Part shown: one piece after another, positions 9,389 through 19,877 of the stretch
How positions within the stretch are numbered: the first letter of the stretch is position 1
Layout: every line of letters starts with the position of its first letter
DNA from: Chara braunii
Lineage: Eukaryota > Streptophyta > Charophyceae > Charales > Characeae
Length of the DNA stretch: 31,002 nt
Assembly (NCBI GenBank): GCA_003427395.1
Contig: BFEA01000405.1
Span: 680,114 to 711,115, forward strand
Direction of reading: 5' to 3'
The notes under the pieces: generated by a model
Database searches by the model: none
The model's input: the letters and a program-made list of their open reading frames with translations, nothing else
Told to the model about the DNA's origin: nothing
Program-made: the position numbers and the translations under genes

Positions 9389-10280
9389 GAAATAATAACT
9401 AGGAAAACGGACAGGGGAGGGAACCGTTGGTATTTGGTTCTACCTCGCGGGCCCGCTGCCGGACTCCCCAGCAAAACCAAGAGGGATAGTCCCATGGGAC
9501 CCTCAGCCCCCAAGCTCTTCTCCATTGCTCTGCTGCTTGTTGTTGACTTCGATCCCAGGAACCCCCTAATAACAGTTTAACGACGTAACCTATAGGGATA
9601 AGCCCCAGCCTGGTTGTAGCAGGCCCAGTTCTCTATGTAAAGAGTACCTGCAGGCTGCCCATCCCTTCAAAGAGGTACCAAGGCCACAGCATGGCCTACT
9701 CCCCAAATCCATGGCCTTGTAACGCCGTGCTCCGCCGCCTCGAGGGTAAGGCTTCGCTTGGCTCACCATGCGCGCCGCCTCACCACGTCGTGGTCGCGGG
9801 CCAAGGCTCTTATGGCCTACCGCGACCGCCCTCTTACCGCCTTTTTGCCGGCAAACCCCGACTTTCGCTCTGGTTGGTGCCGTGCCCAGCGGCGGCTCCT
9901 ACTTTTGACGAGGCATGGTCACCCTAGGGCCTGCAAGTATTTCACACAGCGCTGCGCTGAACGTCAGCCTGACAACATCCCCCTCCAGTCACAGCCTTAC
10001 CTGGTCAACGCGAGGCTGCCTGTAACTTCGCCCGTGCGTGCGAGGCTGCGACCGCCTCAGAAAGTCTAGCCTGGCCCTTACTTGTCCTACCGGCGTCTTA
10101 TAATCTTCCTTGATCAAACGCTTGGTCCGGCTAACGCGTGCCCGCAAAGTGCACGCTCACACACTCTGTAGTCAACACAAATGGGACGCGCCCCTAGATA
10201 TCGTCAGGCGCGTTCTTCCTGTAAGCTGCAAATATGTGCCCAAATACCCTTGTAAGGGTGTTCGGGCCGACATCGTGGTT
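9389..10280. other. GC-rich spacer, no gene recognised
   Basis: GC-rich sequence with two overlapping plus-strand open frames (9691-9927, 9758-10069) that resemble no known family. A small repeat GCGAGGCTGC occurs at about 10010 and 10039. Confidence 0.35.
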
Positions 10281-10285
10281 TATTT

Positions 10286-10323
10286 TTCTTCAAAAATTGA
10301 ACGGGAAACCCGCGTTCAATGAC
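10286..10323. repeat. Hairpin resembling DNA-transposon subterminal repeats
   Basis: ATTGAACG and CGTTCAAT form an 8-bp inverted repeat with a GGG/CCC inner pair. The wording (TTGAACGGG, ACCCGCGTT) closely matches the subterminal repeats of the element inserted at 29112-30638, so this may be a fragment of the same family. Confidence 0.45.
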
Positions 10324-10559
10324 GCGCAGTTACACCGGGTTACATGTATTGGTTCATTAAGAGTTCTTCAATGGTGGCAGCCGGTGTGACCATCGTGCGA
10401 GGGTAAATTTTGGGACCCTGGCTCGTGTTGATTGGACGTTTAAGAAGCCGTGTATGATGGGATCGACATTCATCCCCATGATCATGGACTAGGTCTCTGG
10501 CCGAGTTCCCAGAACCTCAAAATAAGCTCGCATGGAACTGGACCAAGACTCAATGTTTT
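10324..10559. other. Unannotated spacer
   Basis: No feature recognised. Confidence 0.3.
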
Positions 10560-10560
10560 T

Positions 10561-11340
10561 TTATCGTCGTACTTGGACGATAATCGCACCACCTTTCGAT
10601 CCACATAAGAATCCCTGTAAATGGGACGAACACCGGCTGCATCTAAACTTGGGGCTGCAGCAGACTAACTTAGAATTTCCTATGCTGTCGCTTGCTTCAG
10701 CAACAACGGAATCTGCACATACTACTGGTTCTGAAGGGGTTGTTATCACACTTAAAAAAAGAGGAAGAATGAGATACGGTAAGAGGGGCAAAACTAGTTT
10801 CAATAGCAACAATAGAACCAGGACGTAAAAAAATGGGATTGGACACTTGGGCTTGCCGCAGCGCAACAACCTCCACCATCAGGTCACGATACTTGCCAAT
10901 CATGTCAATCAATTCGTCCTGCAGTTTCTGCAATCTTGCAAGAACTTTGGAGAATTTAGTGGTATGATCTTGAAGTTCCCTGACTCAAACAAAGGCGGTG
11001 GAAATAGACTACGTCTGTTCCCCAAATCATTCATTCTTCCTCTGCATGTTGTTCCATTTTGAGAGACATTATCATAGAGTGTTTGTATATACGACTTTTC
11101 CACATCATTAGCTGCATTTAGCAAGGCTTCCCACTGTTCAGACGGTGTCACTAACTGAACCATATTTGAACCGTTATTGTTGACAGGTGGGTTAGAGAGA
11201 CGCTAACCAGCAAAAAAATCAATCAGGCTCTCCTGGGTGTACTCACCCTCTAGCTTGGACGAACGCTCCGCCTCCCAGTCCTTGTCCACTCAAGATTGTC
11301 GCTTTCTCGCTCTTCCTTTTCCCTCTCTCTCTCTTATCCC
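10561..11340 (-). pseudogene. Decayed coiled-coil ORF, possibly a retroelement gag relic
   Basis: The minus strand from about 11340 shows coding texture in successive frames. First comes a very charged E/R/K-rich run, then KDWEAERSSKLEGEYTQESL. An in-frame TAG follows, and after it an open stretch of 84 codons starting MVQLVTPSEQWEALL (11163). After a frame change near 10980 there is a heptad-like helix with KLQDELIDMIGKYRDLMVEV, and after another frame change a cysteine-rich stretch (CSRCSSHLQGFLC). A charged N-terminus, a coiled coil and a Cys/His cluster is the order expected of an LTR-retroelement gag, but the Cys/His spacing (CX2CX2HX5C) is not the canonical knuckle. No LTR or pol is visible beside it. 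An unrelated dead host gene cannot be excluded. Confidence 0.45.
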
Positions 11341-11344
11341 TCAA

Positions 11345-12598
11345 TTCCCTTTGGTTGCGAGTTTCCACGGACATTGGAGATGATTAAAGAAAGAAACAAA
11401 CTGAAATGCTCAAAGACAGAGAATGTATTACTCCTCGCCGGAGTGGCATTTCATTTGGACGAGAGAGCAACCAATAAAAGAAAAAAATATTTTCACATGA
11501 GAGGTCTGGTCCAGCGGCTCAGCCTGGTCAAACTGAATATGAGATCCCCTCAAGTCCAATCAGACCAGTTCCATAAACGTACAACAAACCAGACAACGAG
11601 TGATGTCATGCAATAATGAAGAATTGAGTGTTGCATTATGTGCGAGTAAAGCCACGGACGGTGCAACAAAAGTATGTGAAACATCTCCGCCGAGATCCCC
11701 TCGGCAGCGGGTATCCTAACCAAAAAGAGTGAAACCCGAAATGAATCAATGTCTAACAGATTTCGCCCTTCTTGCTTGGGCCCGGTCCCAATGAGTCCCT
11801 AAGGGCCCCACGCAGGCCGTGACCGAGCCCAACCAAGAGGGGTCCCACGTGAACTTACTTTCTGCCTTTATCGTATTGAAAAACAAATTTTAACTTTCAA
11901 AGAGAACCCACAAACTACTGTTGTTCAGAAAGGGAAAAACAAAGTATTGTAGAAGGACTAGGCATTCAAAGCAAGATACCTCATTTCTCCATCCATCAGG
12001 TGAGTAAGTAGTTCACAAACTCAAACACCAATCAAGACCGTAAAGGGGTACGAAAAAAAAAACAGAATAGCCCCAACAGGACAATCAATACCATATACAC
12101 ACACATGGGCATCCCGTAGGTGCACGACACTTACCTGCGTGGCCTAAGCTTCGAGATAAATAGAACTCACCCTGCTCTCATATCATCCTCCTGACCCCTG
12201 TAACGCTACCCCTACACTAGTGTCCTATCTCCTAGGAGGGTCTGACTCGAACACCCAAGTGCAACACCGGATCGCCTGCAGATGGTGAAGAACAAACTCG
12301 CAACTAGCAGTCTGTAGATGCAGAATGGCTGCTTTCCCTCAAGGTCGCCTACTTGAGGGAAGCCTAAAGTCGCCAAGTGTCTCCCTTGAATCATATTCCA
12401 GGTGCAAGTGCCTCTCATTGTCGCGTTTCTCAAATCGTTGCATGAAGTCTCCACGAAATGTCTCGCCACCACAAACTTACTCTCAGGCAACGTGGTCAGG
12501 TCCAGGGTCGACCCAACACGACTTAACCTGTTGGGGGCAGCTTCCCTTAACCATGTTGCCCCACTTCCCTCACGAACCAACCCTAACCCTAAGTGGTG
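11345..12598. other. Unannotated spacer
   Basis: No gene recognised. Small items: a 6-bp hairpin GCCGAG/CTCGGC near 11690, a donor-like CAGGTGAGT at about 11998, and two telomere-like CCCTAA units at about 12580-12591. Overlapping frames at 12212-12629 have no known domain. Confidence 0.35.
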
Positions 12599-12835
12599 TT
12601 CTCAACCTGTGAATCCCCGGCGGTCGTGAGGCCGTGGTCATGATCGCAGCGGCCGCGGTCTTCGGCGGTCCGCCGCGACCGAGGGGAGAGGGGGTTGGGG
12701 AAGGGGGTTGCGGATTGGGGTTCCGGAACCCCGACCCCACCCTCTTAAAAAAAAAAAAAGTTAAAAAATATATATTTTCGGGGGGGTGGTTTTTGGTGTG
12801 TGAGAAAAAATATATAGAAAAATAGGAAAAAAAAT

Positions 12836-12876
12836 ATTGATTGATTGATACATAGATTGATTGATTGATTGGTTGG

Positions 12877-12907
<31 letters not shown>

Positions 12908-12973
12908 GTTGGTTGATTGATTGATTGATTGATTGGTTGGTTGATTGATTGATTAATTGATTGATTGATTGGT
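12836..12973. repeat. (TTGA)n microsatellite with GGTTG variants
   Basis: Tetranucleotide repeat interrupted by regularly placed TTGGTTGG variants. The minus-strand frame reading (INQS)n is a by-product of this repeat. Confidence 0.95.
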
Positions 12974-13004
12974 GAGCGAGGGGTCCTCCCTCCCCTCCCC
13001 CCGG

Positions 13005-13005
13005 C

Positions 13006-13054
<49 letters not shown>
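13005..13054. repeat. (CA)n microsatellite
   Basis: About 24 CA units, with one G interruption near the start. Confidence 0.95.
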
Positions 13055-13056
<2 letters not shown>

Positions 13057-13154
13057 CTCCCATGAGGTCCCTAGAGCGGAGGGAGGCGAGTTGGATTCAT
13101 CACGTAGGATATTATGGTATATCTTTCCTTATTGATTATGCAATCCAAAAAAAG

Positions 13155-13625
13155 GATTATGGGTCTCTGCGTCAGCATCCACAACTTGAGCCCGTAGTAA
13201 AAATAAGAGGTTGCCCCTCACGCTGTAAACATGAGGGAAGATTCCGCCAACTGGCATTTCTGGGAGTATGTGCGGAATTCCCCCACCCTCCAATTGTATG
13301 TTGATCATATTATGTAAAAAAAAAGGGTTATGGGTCCCCACCCAGAATATGCACAGTTTGGCCCGTAGTCGAAATCAAGAGGCCGCCCCTCATGTTAAAG
13401 GCATGAAGGAAGATTCCGCATCTGATCATACTATGGTCATATGCACATCCTCGCGGAATTCCCCCAACCCCCTCTTTAAATCTAGTCCCTACGGCGTCGG
13501 TCATAAAGTTATGGGTCTCCACCCGGAATACACGCAGCTGGACCCATAATCAAGGTAAGTGGCCGCCCCTTCGTATTGTGAGTTTGGGATCTGAGTCCGC
13601 TAGTGGTCAGGCATGCGTACCAGAA
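13155..13625. repeat. Tandem repeat, three 171-181 bp units
   Basis: Each unit begins TTATGGGTCYCY (13157, 13328, 13509) and continues with a shared order: CRCAGYTKGRCCCRTA, then AGGYCGCCCCTC, CATGARGGAAGATTCCGC and GCGGAATTCCCCCA. The third unit is partial. Spacing between matching TATGGG motifs is 171 and 181 bp. No coding content was recognised on either strand. Confidence 0.8.
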
Positions 13626-13639
13626 ACGAACGCACGCCT

Positions 13640-15845
13640 TTTGAAAAATAATTTTTTTGTTGTTTTGTTTATTATATTGAGACTATAAGCAGTATTAAGA
13701 TTCATAAATTAAAGGATTAGTAATTTAGACGTGTTGTTTTCAGCCGAACTTTGATCTCCCACGGTCTAACTGGTACTTACCTTGGGATTCACTTGATCAT
13801 GGGATGTATTCTTTTTGTTTTTGTTTTTTTTTTGTAAATCAACAAGCTGGAATCCTACGGCAGGTTAGTTCATTCGACCGGTTCTTTTAGCTCTCTTTGT
13901 TAACAGGAACGCGGATAAAAGGCCCTCCGGTAATTTTCACTTCCGTTTATACTAATGCGATAAGAGGTTTGACGTGCTTAGGAGGTGCTCAGTTTCCTCC
14001 TCCCATTGAAGTTTTTTGGTACTTAATAATTAACGTAGGATTTATCAGAGAAGCCGAAAAGTCGCGAGGATCTAAATTTCTTGAGGTTCCTATAGAGGGG
14101 TGAGATACAACTGAGGATTAAGATTAGGTAATCAGTGGCACTTAACATTCCTTGGATTATGATAGTTAGGCACGAAATTGAACTTAGATAAGAGAGGACG
14201 AGAATAGCCAGTTGTTGCAGAATAGGGGCGGATGAGCTCCACACACGGGCACCGTCCTCATGCTTTGTACCAATTGATGAGATAAACTAGCTTGGGTTCA
14301 AGAGATGATAAAACTTTCTAGAGTACGAATATAATTATATAAGAGCATAAAGACAGCCTCCTTTCACTAACCCTTCGTAAAAGGCACCTTCCTAGTGATT
14401 GTAGGACGGCTTACGACAATCGACCAAGCCTGGTGCTGAGTCTGCAAAATAAGATCAAAGTGAAAGTGAAAGAATAGGTTGAGAGGAGTTTAAAACTTCT
14501 TAGAGAGGTTCCTTCTCCTCTGGGAATTAAAATTCGTTTCCCTTTTTTTTTTTTTTTTTAAGAGGGTCAAGGTATATTAGGAGGAATCAGATAACTAGGG
14601 GACTACAGCTTGGGTAATCAAAAGTGCTACAAAAGCCCTGGTTATGTATTAGCTTATCATGAAGTCCTCAATGAGAAGGGAAAAAAAAAAAAACCAGCTA
14701 ATCCTTCGAGAATAAGGAGCAAACCCGACTTAGATGACGGTTCCCAACTTCAAGACCTGTTCCTATGGCACGAACCAATGGCGGGCAACCAGCCGAAATT
14801 CAATAATGTGGGGTTTTCCATATTACCAACAGAGATATTTGGTTCGCCGGCTCTGACCTAGGCACCCCCTACCCCTTTTTTTTTTTTTTTTTTTACTTAA
14901 GGTTCAATCGACAGAAAGTCGTTAGCTAGGATGCCGGTCAACTTATCTGTGAAGGCAGAAGGGAGCTAAATTAACTAATGTTGTTGGAAAAGACGATCTG
15001 GTTACATGGGGAAGCTCCTCCTTATAATACATAGTTCGAACAACAGGGATCAACCAGTCAAGGGGAATGAACAACTGATCCATCAGGAGAGTAAGCTAAG
15101 TGATCCTAACCACAGGATCGAATTAACCATTCACCCTTTCTCTTCTTTCTCATTTCCTCGTTTTTTTTTTTTTTAGCTTAATGATGGAGACCACTGACTC
15201 GCGGATTGTGGTAAACCTACTAGGAGTGACACAAAGGTCCTGAGAGCACAGGTCGTGAGAGGTAATGAAAAGGAGAAAGGGAAAAGTTGACTGACGAAGA
15301 ACCAGAGGAAGAAAGATTAGATGATGAGCCCCTCATGCAATCACCGTTTACTAACACAGGCCGACTATGGGACAAACCAGCCTGGATTCGAGAACAAGAG
15401 AGCTTTGATGCCCTTCTGAGAGATGTGTGATATCCTCAGTAGGCTCCGTTTGCTAGTTCCATCGTAAACTCACATCCTCCGTACTAAAGATCAAATAGGT
15501 AGATCAACTAGCTAGAATGCCAAACGGCTTAACTGTTAAAATCCAAAGCAGTTATAAAGGACAAATTGATCACAATTTCTTAAGGGCACGAAGTAGGTGA
15601 AAGAGATTTAAATTTTGAACATGCAGGGTATGACCTTTACTTCTCCATAACAGACCTCTTACGAACAGTTAAAGGCAGGGAGATAATGAAAAGGTGAAAG
15701 GAACAGACATTCAATACGGGGCTAGAAAGCGAAAACTTAGATGGTACCTTCATATAAGAGACCCACAATTAGACAAACCGGTCGAGGTTCCAGCCAATAA
15801 AGCTTTAATACCACCAAACAAGTTCAATTAGTGGAAGCCGAGTAA
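13640..15845 (+). repeat. Degenerate ~590-bp repeats with periodic poly-T tracts
   Basis: TAGCTAGRATGCC followed by a related ~30 bp occurs at 14923 and 15510 (offset ~587). AATGARAAGG plus an A-rich stretch and a downstream TTAGATGR occurs at 14670, 15264 and 15684. Poly-T tracts precede these blocks near 13825, 14545, 14880 and 15160. Short stretches after the AATGARAAGG motif look coding (for example NEKGKKKK then DLDDGS at 14670-14750, and RLDDEPL at about 15320), but frames break quickly. It may be a decayed repeat family or a dead multi-exon gene with tandem duplication. No protein family is recognised. Confidence 0.4.
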
Positions 15846-17290
15846 TTAAGATATCGAGTTTTGTATCCACCGGTCGGTAGGCATCTGTGTTCCACCTGCC
15901 ACTGTAGAGAGGCCAGTTTGGTTGGCATAGTCTTATTAGCTTTGAACCATTTCACAGGCCGTAACAGTTCCCTCCCAATGTTAAGATGCTTCATCTAGCG
16001 GGACTCAACCACGTCCCGCAAATTGACCCTCGGTCTCAGCATCCGGTACATGGCCTTAACCGAGAAGGTATGCGGGCACCTTTCCCCATATCTTCCCCTG
16101 CCAAATTGAAGCGTCCATACCCATTCATTTGGATCGAGGGGAAGATCCTGTATTGGTTTAGTTGGTTTGTACACCCTTCATTGATCCTTTTCCTTCAGTA
16201 CGCGAACGCGAAATACCCCGACCTCGGGTAGCACCTTGTTTCTTCTAGTTGTATCTGTTCCAGAGTGTTGTCCGCCTTTATCTTAAATGGGTTGACAACC
16301 ATTTCCGGTTTTGATGCCTGTTCCTCTCCCGCATCTTTTGGTGGAGTGTATACTATATTCCCAATCGCCCCCTCCGTTCTCCTAAACCCCACCCAATCCC
16401 CTTCCTCCACCCGTTGACCCCTCCGCAGAATCCTGACCCAATCAAGGGGGATGACAAAGATAAGTGTTTCCAGTGCCTCTTCCACCTTGTAGCAATATCT
16501 CAACTTCTCCCTCAATTGAGTCTCTGACAGTCAGTCCTTAGAGTCTTGATCCCAAATATCCTTGACCCTCAGGATCCCGTTCTTAACCCAACCTTTCCAA
16601 GGGTTCTTACTACAGTGGAGGACCCTGCTGTTCCTGTCTGTTATCCATCGATTGCCAAACATTGCTTGTCGGACCACCTCCTCCCATTGCTTGGGTGAGA
16701 CCTTATTCGGCAAGGGCAGTTTACGCCAGGTCTTTAGTATGGTGACCCAAAGGGAGTCATTTTTTAAGTCTTGTCTGCTTGCTTGTCTGTCAGACTCTCC
16801 GTCCTTGCTAATCTTTGTTGGTCTGCGTATGGTCCAGTATCGATCTTTAAGCCATGTCTCTCGATCAATCCCCAGAGGGGTAGGTGGAGCCAGCCTAGTG
16901 ATATGTTGTAGTACTAAAGGTTGTCATGAAGCTTGTGTAGAGAACAACAGATCTTTCCCCATTGGAGGGCAAGGGTCATCACCTGAGGAGTGGGATCAAT
17001 AATTATCAACTCCCCTCTAGTTTTCCATTGTATGACTGGCATCCAAGCCACTCTACTAATGACTCTAGGACACTCATGGTTCCCTCTCCAAAAGAAGGTT
17101 GTCACTAGTCTCTGAAGGGAAGCAACTGCAGGTTTATTGAGGGACCAGATTGCCGACTTGTATCAAAGGGATGCCAAAACTACGGAATAGCCCAATATTT
17201 TAGTTATTAGGAAGAGGTCCGAAGAGCAAGATAAACCAAGGTCTTTTCTCTAACAATCTTTGGAATGTGCATACCATCGTCCAAGTGTGA
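15846..17290 (-). pseudogene. LINE (non-LTR retrotransposon) ORF2, C-terminal part, decayed
   Basis: Read from about 17290 downwards, the minus strand gives the end of a plant-type LINE ORF2: the thumb region (SLNKPAVASLQRLV), then FFWRGNHECPRVISRVAW at about 17095, the zf-RVT-like region with KTRGELIIIDP, an Asn/Trp-rich block (WEEVVRQAMFGNRWITD, 16685; WKGWVKNGILRVKDIWD, 16590), EALETLIFVIPLDWV and EGDWVGFRRTEG (16490-16370), and a further block with PNEWVWTLQFGRGRYGE and TKLASLQWQVEHRCLP (16130-15880). LINE ORF2 proteins nick target DNA and copy their own RNA into it; the endonuclease and the RT catalytic core would lie upstream and are missing. Stops at about 16944, 16533 and 15995 and several frame changes show it is dead. 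The 5' truncation is typical of LINE copies, though here both ends are unclear. Confidence 0.8.
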
Positions 17291-17455
17291 TGTTTTTTTT
17301 TGTCCACCTCCACAAAGTACAATTCACATGCTGTCATTGTTCACGTGACATCTTATCCTTCTTCCATGTTTTTGGTTCTCATCCTTCTTGAGCAGCGGCA
17401 CAATGTTAATGTCGCCAGCTTCCTCCTTTACAACTTAAATCCCTTCTGTAAACGG

Positions 17456-17578
17456 TCAGAAGCCAACTTTGAGCAATTTGTTTTCAAATTCAGCCTCGTA
17501 ACGGCCTTCGATTGTGTCCACAAAACATTTCCAATACGAAAGCGCAGTCTTCTTCGAGAAGTTGATCTCGTATTTCAT
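17456..17578 (-). CDS. Short ORF of unknown function (40 aa)
   Basis: A minus-strand frame from ATG at 17578 to TGA gives 40 residues with balanced composition (MKYEINFSKKTALSYWK ...). The surrounding minus-strand sequence shows no continuing frame and no recognised family. It could be a fragment of an exon or mobile element, or chance. Confidence 0.15.
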   Translation of the reverse strand: MKYEINFSKKTALSYWKCFVDTIEGRYEAEFENKLLKVGF

Positions 17579-17763
17579 CCCACCCACTTATGTTTCTTGT
17601 TATGCAACCATGAAACAAACATCTTCACTCCTTCGATACCTGAAATAAAGTTATGATTATTTCGATTACGCAGCTGTTGTTTCTGGAAGGAAGCTAGGGA
17701 GAGGCTCACGTTGCACTTCAACCAACTGGCGTGTTGCAACTGTCTGATACCCACCTTGGAAAA

Positions 17764-18293
17764 TGTTGGGATAAGGGCCTCTCATCGATATTCAGGTCCG
17801 CCTTCACTCAGGGCGGGCACGATGCTTGTTGGGGGCCACAACCCAAATCATGGCATGTTGGCTAGGGCCCCGTGAGGGTCATTCCTCACAATGAGAGGGG
17901 AAAAAAGGGGGGGGGTTGGGTTTCTCGAACCCTACAACCGAATATGTCAAGATTGTGAGTGAAGAGGGACATACCTGATGCCTGATGCGAACGGAACTGG
18001 CCGAGATCTGCTCGTACTTCGGAAAGTTGTTGACGTCACCAACGACATCGTAGATAGGCTAGGTAGGATCTGCCATCTATAGTCTGGGCGCTGAGCACGA
18101 GATAGGGGGACGACATTGGTTCATTGGTGATGATGAAGAGACTATTCCAACATTGTCATTTTCGAGCTCTGTTGTGCTCTTATTTGGTGATTCGAGTTGC
18201 AATTCTGCTTTTGGTTCGAGGTCAAGATTATCTAGTTTTATATGTATGATGTTGTTTGGCACTTGGATTTCGTCATCGCTCATTTTCCTTGCA
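17764..18293 (+). mobile_element. Candidate LTR upstream of a tRNA-Met primer-binding site
   Basis: The boundary on the right is suggested by CA at 18293, 3 bp before a primer-binding site. A TG-starting sequence TGTTGGGATAAGG at 17764 is one possible left end, giving ~530 bp, but the two ends do not form a clear inverted repeat and no second LTR is in the window. A minus-strand frame (18077-18283, starting MSDDEIQVPNN) overlaps and may be incidental. A G10 run lies near 17911. Confidence 0.25.
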
Positions 18294-18296
18294 TTT

Positions 18297-18307
18297 TGGT
18301 ATCGGAG
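18297..18307 (+). other. Primer-binding site, initiator-Met tRNA type (degenerate)
   Basis: TGGTATCGGAG matches the usual plant LTR-element site TGGTATCAGAG with one change. Reverse transcription of LTR elements starts from a tRNA annealed here, just downstream of the 5' LTR. The next LTR element begins only 228 bp further on, so this older one seems to have been interrupted. Confidence 0.45.
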
Positions 18308-18547
18308 TTGTGGTATGTATGTGCCAATCTGGCACTAGTCTGCTGCTTAAAACGTGCATGCACGAGGGTAGCTTGGGGAGCGACCGTGGGTAGCGTGCAG
18401 TGAGGAGGGCGAAGGCAAGTAGGCGACTTAGGAGGAGACGGGTATCGCTAGGAAGGCTGAAGTGGTGATAAGGGGTGTTTCGCCGTGTGATGAGAACTAT
18501 CTGACACATGATTGAGGCTGAGGTGGAACGACAGTGTTACATGTTGC

Positions 18548-18795
18548 GCCTGAAACGAGGGTTATTTTCAGGCCCTATGTTGTTTTCAGCCTAAGAGCCT
18601 GAAAAAAAGGGCCTACAGATCCTATGTCGTTTTTAGCCTAAAAGCCTGAAAACAAGGGCCTACAGACCCTGTGTCATTTCAGCCTGAAAGCCTGAAAACA
18701 AGGGCCTACAGACCCTGTGTCGTTTCAACCTAAAACACGGCCCTCCAGGCCCTGAGCCTTTTCAACCTGAAACGAAGGTCCATTTTCAGGCCCTC
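18548..18795. repeat. 46-47 bp tandem repeat inside the LTR
   Basis: Units of the form AGCCTGAAAACAAGGGCCTA-CAGACCCTGTGTCRTTTCA repeat at 18609, 18656 and 18702 (offsets 47 and 46), with diverged copies on both sides. CCTGAAA and TTTCAGG are mutually complementary, so units can pair with each other. Confidence 0.85.
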
Positions 18796-19147
18796 ATAAG
18801 ATCGACCTGCCCTGAAATTTAGGCAGCAAACTAGGGTTTTAGCACAGGTTATTTTGGGTCTGCTTTCAAGACAACCTTTGTTTGAGCTTCAACGCCAAGG
18901 TCTGGCACGTTTTGGCATTGGCAAGAACACTCTCAGCCTCCTGGACGGGTCAACACTCTAGAAGACTGGCCCGCCCTGTAGGCTGCAGGTAGTTCATAGG
19001 GACTTCCCAGACACTTCACGTGCAGTTCAGGAGGGAGGAGTTAGTCTTCAGGATTTTGCAGCAGCACTCTTGAGGAGCGCTGCAGTAGTAGTAGTAGCCT
19101 TAGCAGTAGTCTTCAATGCTGGGCGCTAGTAGGAGCTAGAGTAGCAC

Positions 19148-19149
<2 letters not shown>

Positions 19150-19211
<62 letters not shown>
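19150..19211. repeat. (GA)n microsatellite
   Basis: About 30 GA units with one AAA interruption. A second shorter run lies at 19316-19334. The minus-strand frame rich in LSLSLS comes from this. Confidence 0.95.
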
Positions 19212-19217
<6 letters not shown>

Positions 19218-19553
19218 GGAGGCCAAGGAGACTTACGTGCAGCGCCATAGCTCGAGCTTCGTCTTCGAGGTACCTGCAGCACGACGCCATCTTCAGAGGT
19301 TAGTACCTGGCACATGAGAGAGAGAGAGAGAGAGTTCTTCTTCTTCCTCCTCTCCGTCCACCATCTCTTCCTCACCCTCTCGCTATCTAACTTAGCGGCA
19401 TCAGCAGACTACGAGAGCTACGAAACACCCGCGGAGGCCGAGCTCGGGTCGCGGACCCGAATGGGTCCGCATCCACGGCTGACCAGGTCCGCGCCGCGGA
19501 CGTGATCTTGCAAGACTTTTCCTGAATTAAATAATAAGTAAAAAAAATAAAAT

Positions 19554-19600
19554 AAAATATGGGGTTGTAGGGAATTTCAAGTCCTACAACCCCATATTTT
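19554..19600. repeat. Perfect 18-bp inverted repeat (GGGGTTGTAGG / CCTACAACCCC)
   Basis: The arms 19554-19571 and 19583-19600 are perfect reverse complements with an 11-nt loop, embedded in AT-rich sequence. Related hairpins occur at about 30246-30272 and 30441-30473. Confidence 0.95.
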
Positions 19601-19846
19601 TGTTTTTGGGATTCGACTTTGTTTAGGATTTAAAAAAAAATCAAAAGCTAAATTGGATTTAGAGAAAATTAAAAAAATATATATAAAGAAAACCAGGAAT
19701 TTTCTTTTGTCATTTTTTATCATGAGATATATGGTCCGTGAGTTTACCTGTATTTTTTCAGAAATGAATTTATGTTTTTTGCAGAAGTACGAGGTGTTTC
19801 GAAAAAATGCAGATGCAAAAAAAAAAAAGAAAAAAAAAAGGGGGTT

Positions 19847-19877
19847 TGATTGATTGATTGATTGATTGATTGAGTGG
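19847..19877. repeat. (TTGA)n arm left of the gap
   Basis: TTGA tetranucleotide repeat running into the gap. Its complement (TCAA)n lies on the other side. Confidence 0.95.

Larger units (their letters stand above)
12607..13060 (-). mobile_element. Partial DNA transposon related to the element at 19418-21026
   Basis: The left end reads CTGTGAATCCCCGGCGG, closely similar to the reverse complement of the right end of the element at 21026 (CTATGAATACCCCCC). Inside, the same parts follow in the same order as in that element read backwards: GC-rich palindromes (GCGGCCGCGG), TTCCGGAACCCCGAC (versus TTCCAGAATCCCGAC), poly-A, a GGGGGGTGG block and then a TTGA microsatellite. It is therefore an inverted second copy. 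I cannot place its right end; GGATTCATCAC at about 13094 is a weak candidate, and no target duplication is visible. No transposase is present. Confidence 0.55.

Noticed and set aside
12570-13055. 161-codon minus-strand frame with (INQS)n and (CV)n
   Set aside because: Product of TTGA and CA microsatellites, with no unique coding sequence.
16562-17002. 146-codon plus-strand frame
   Set aside because: Antisense to the LINE ORF2 relic, whose minus-strand motifs are recognisable.
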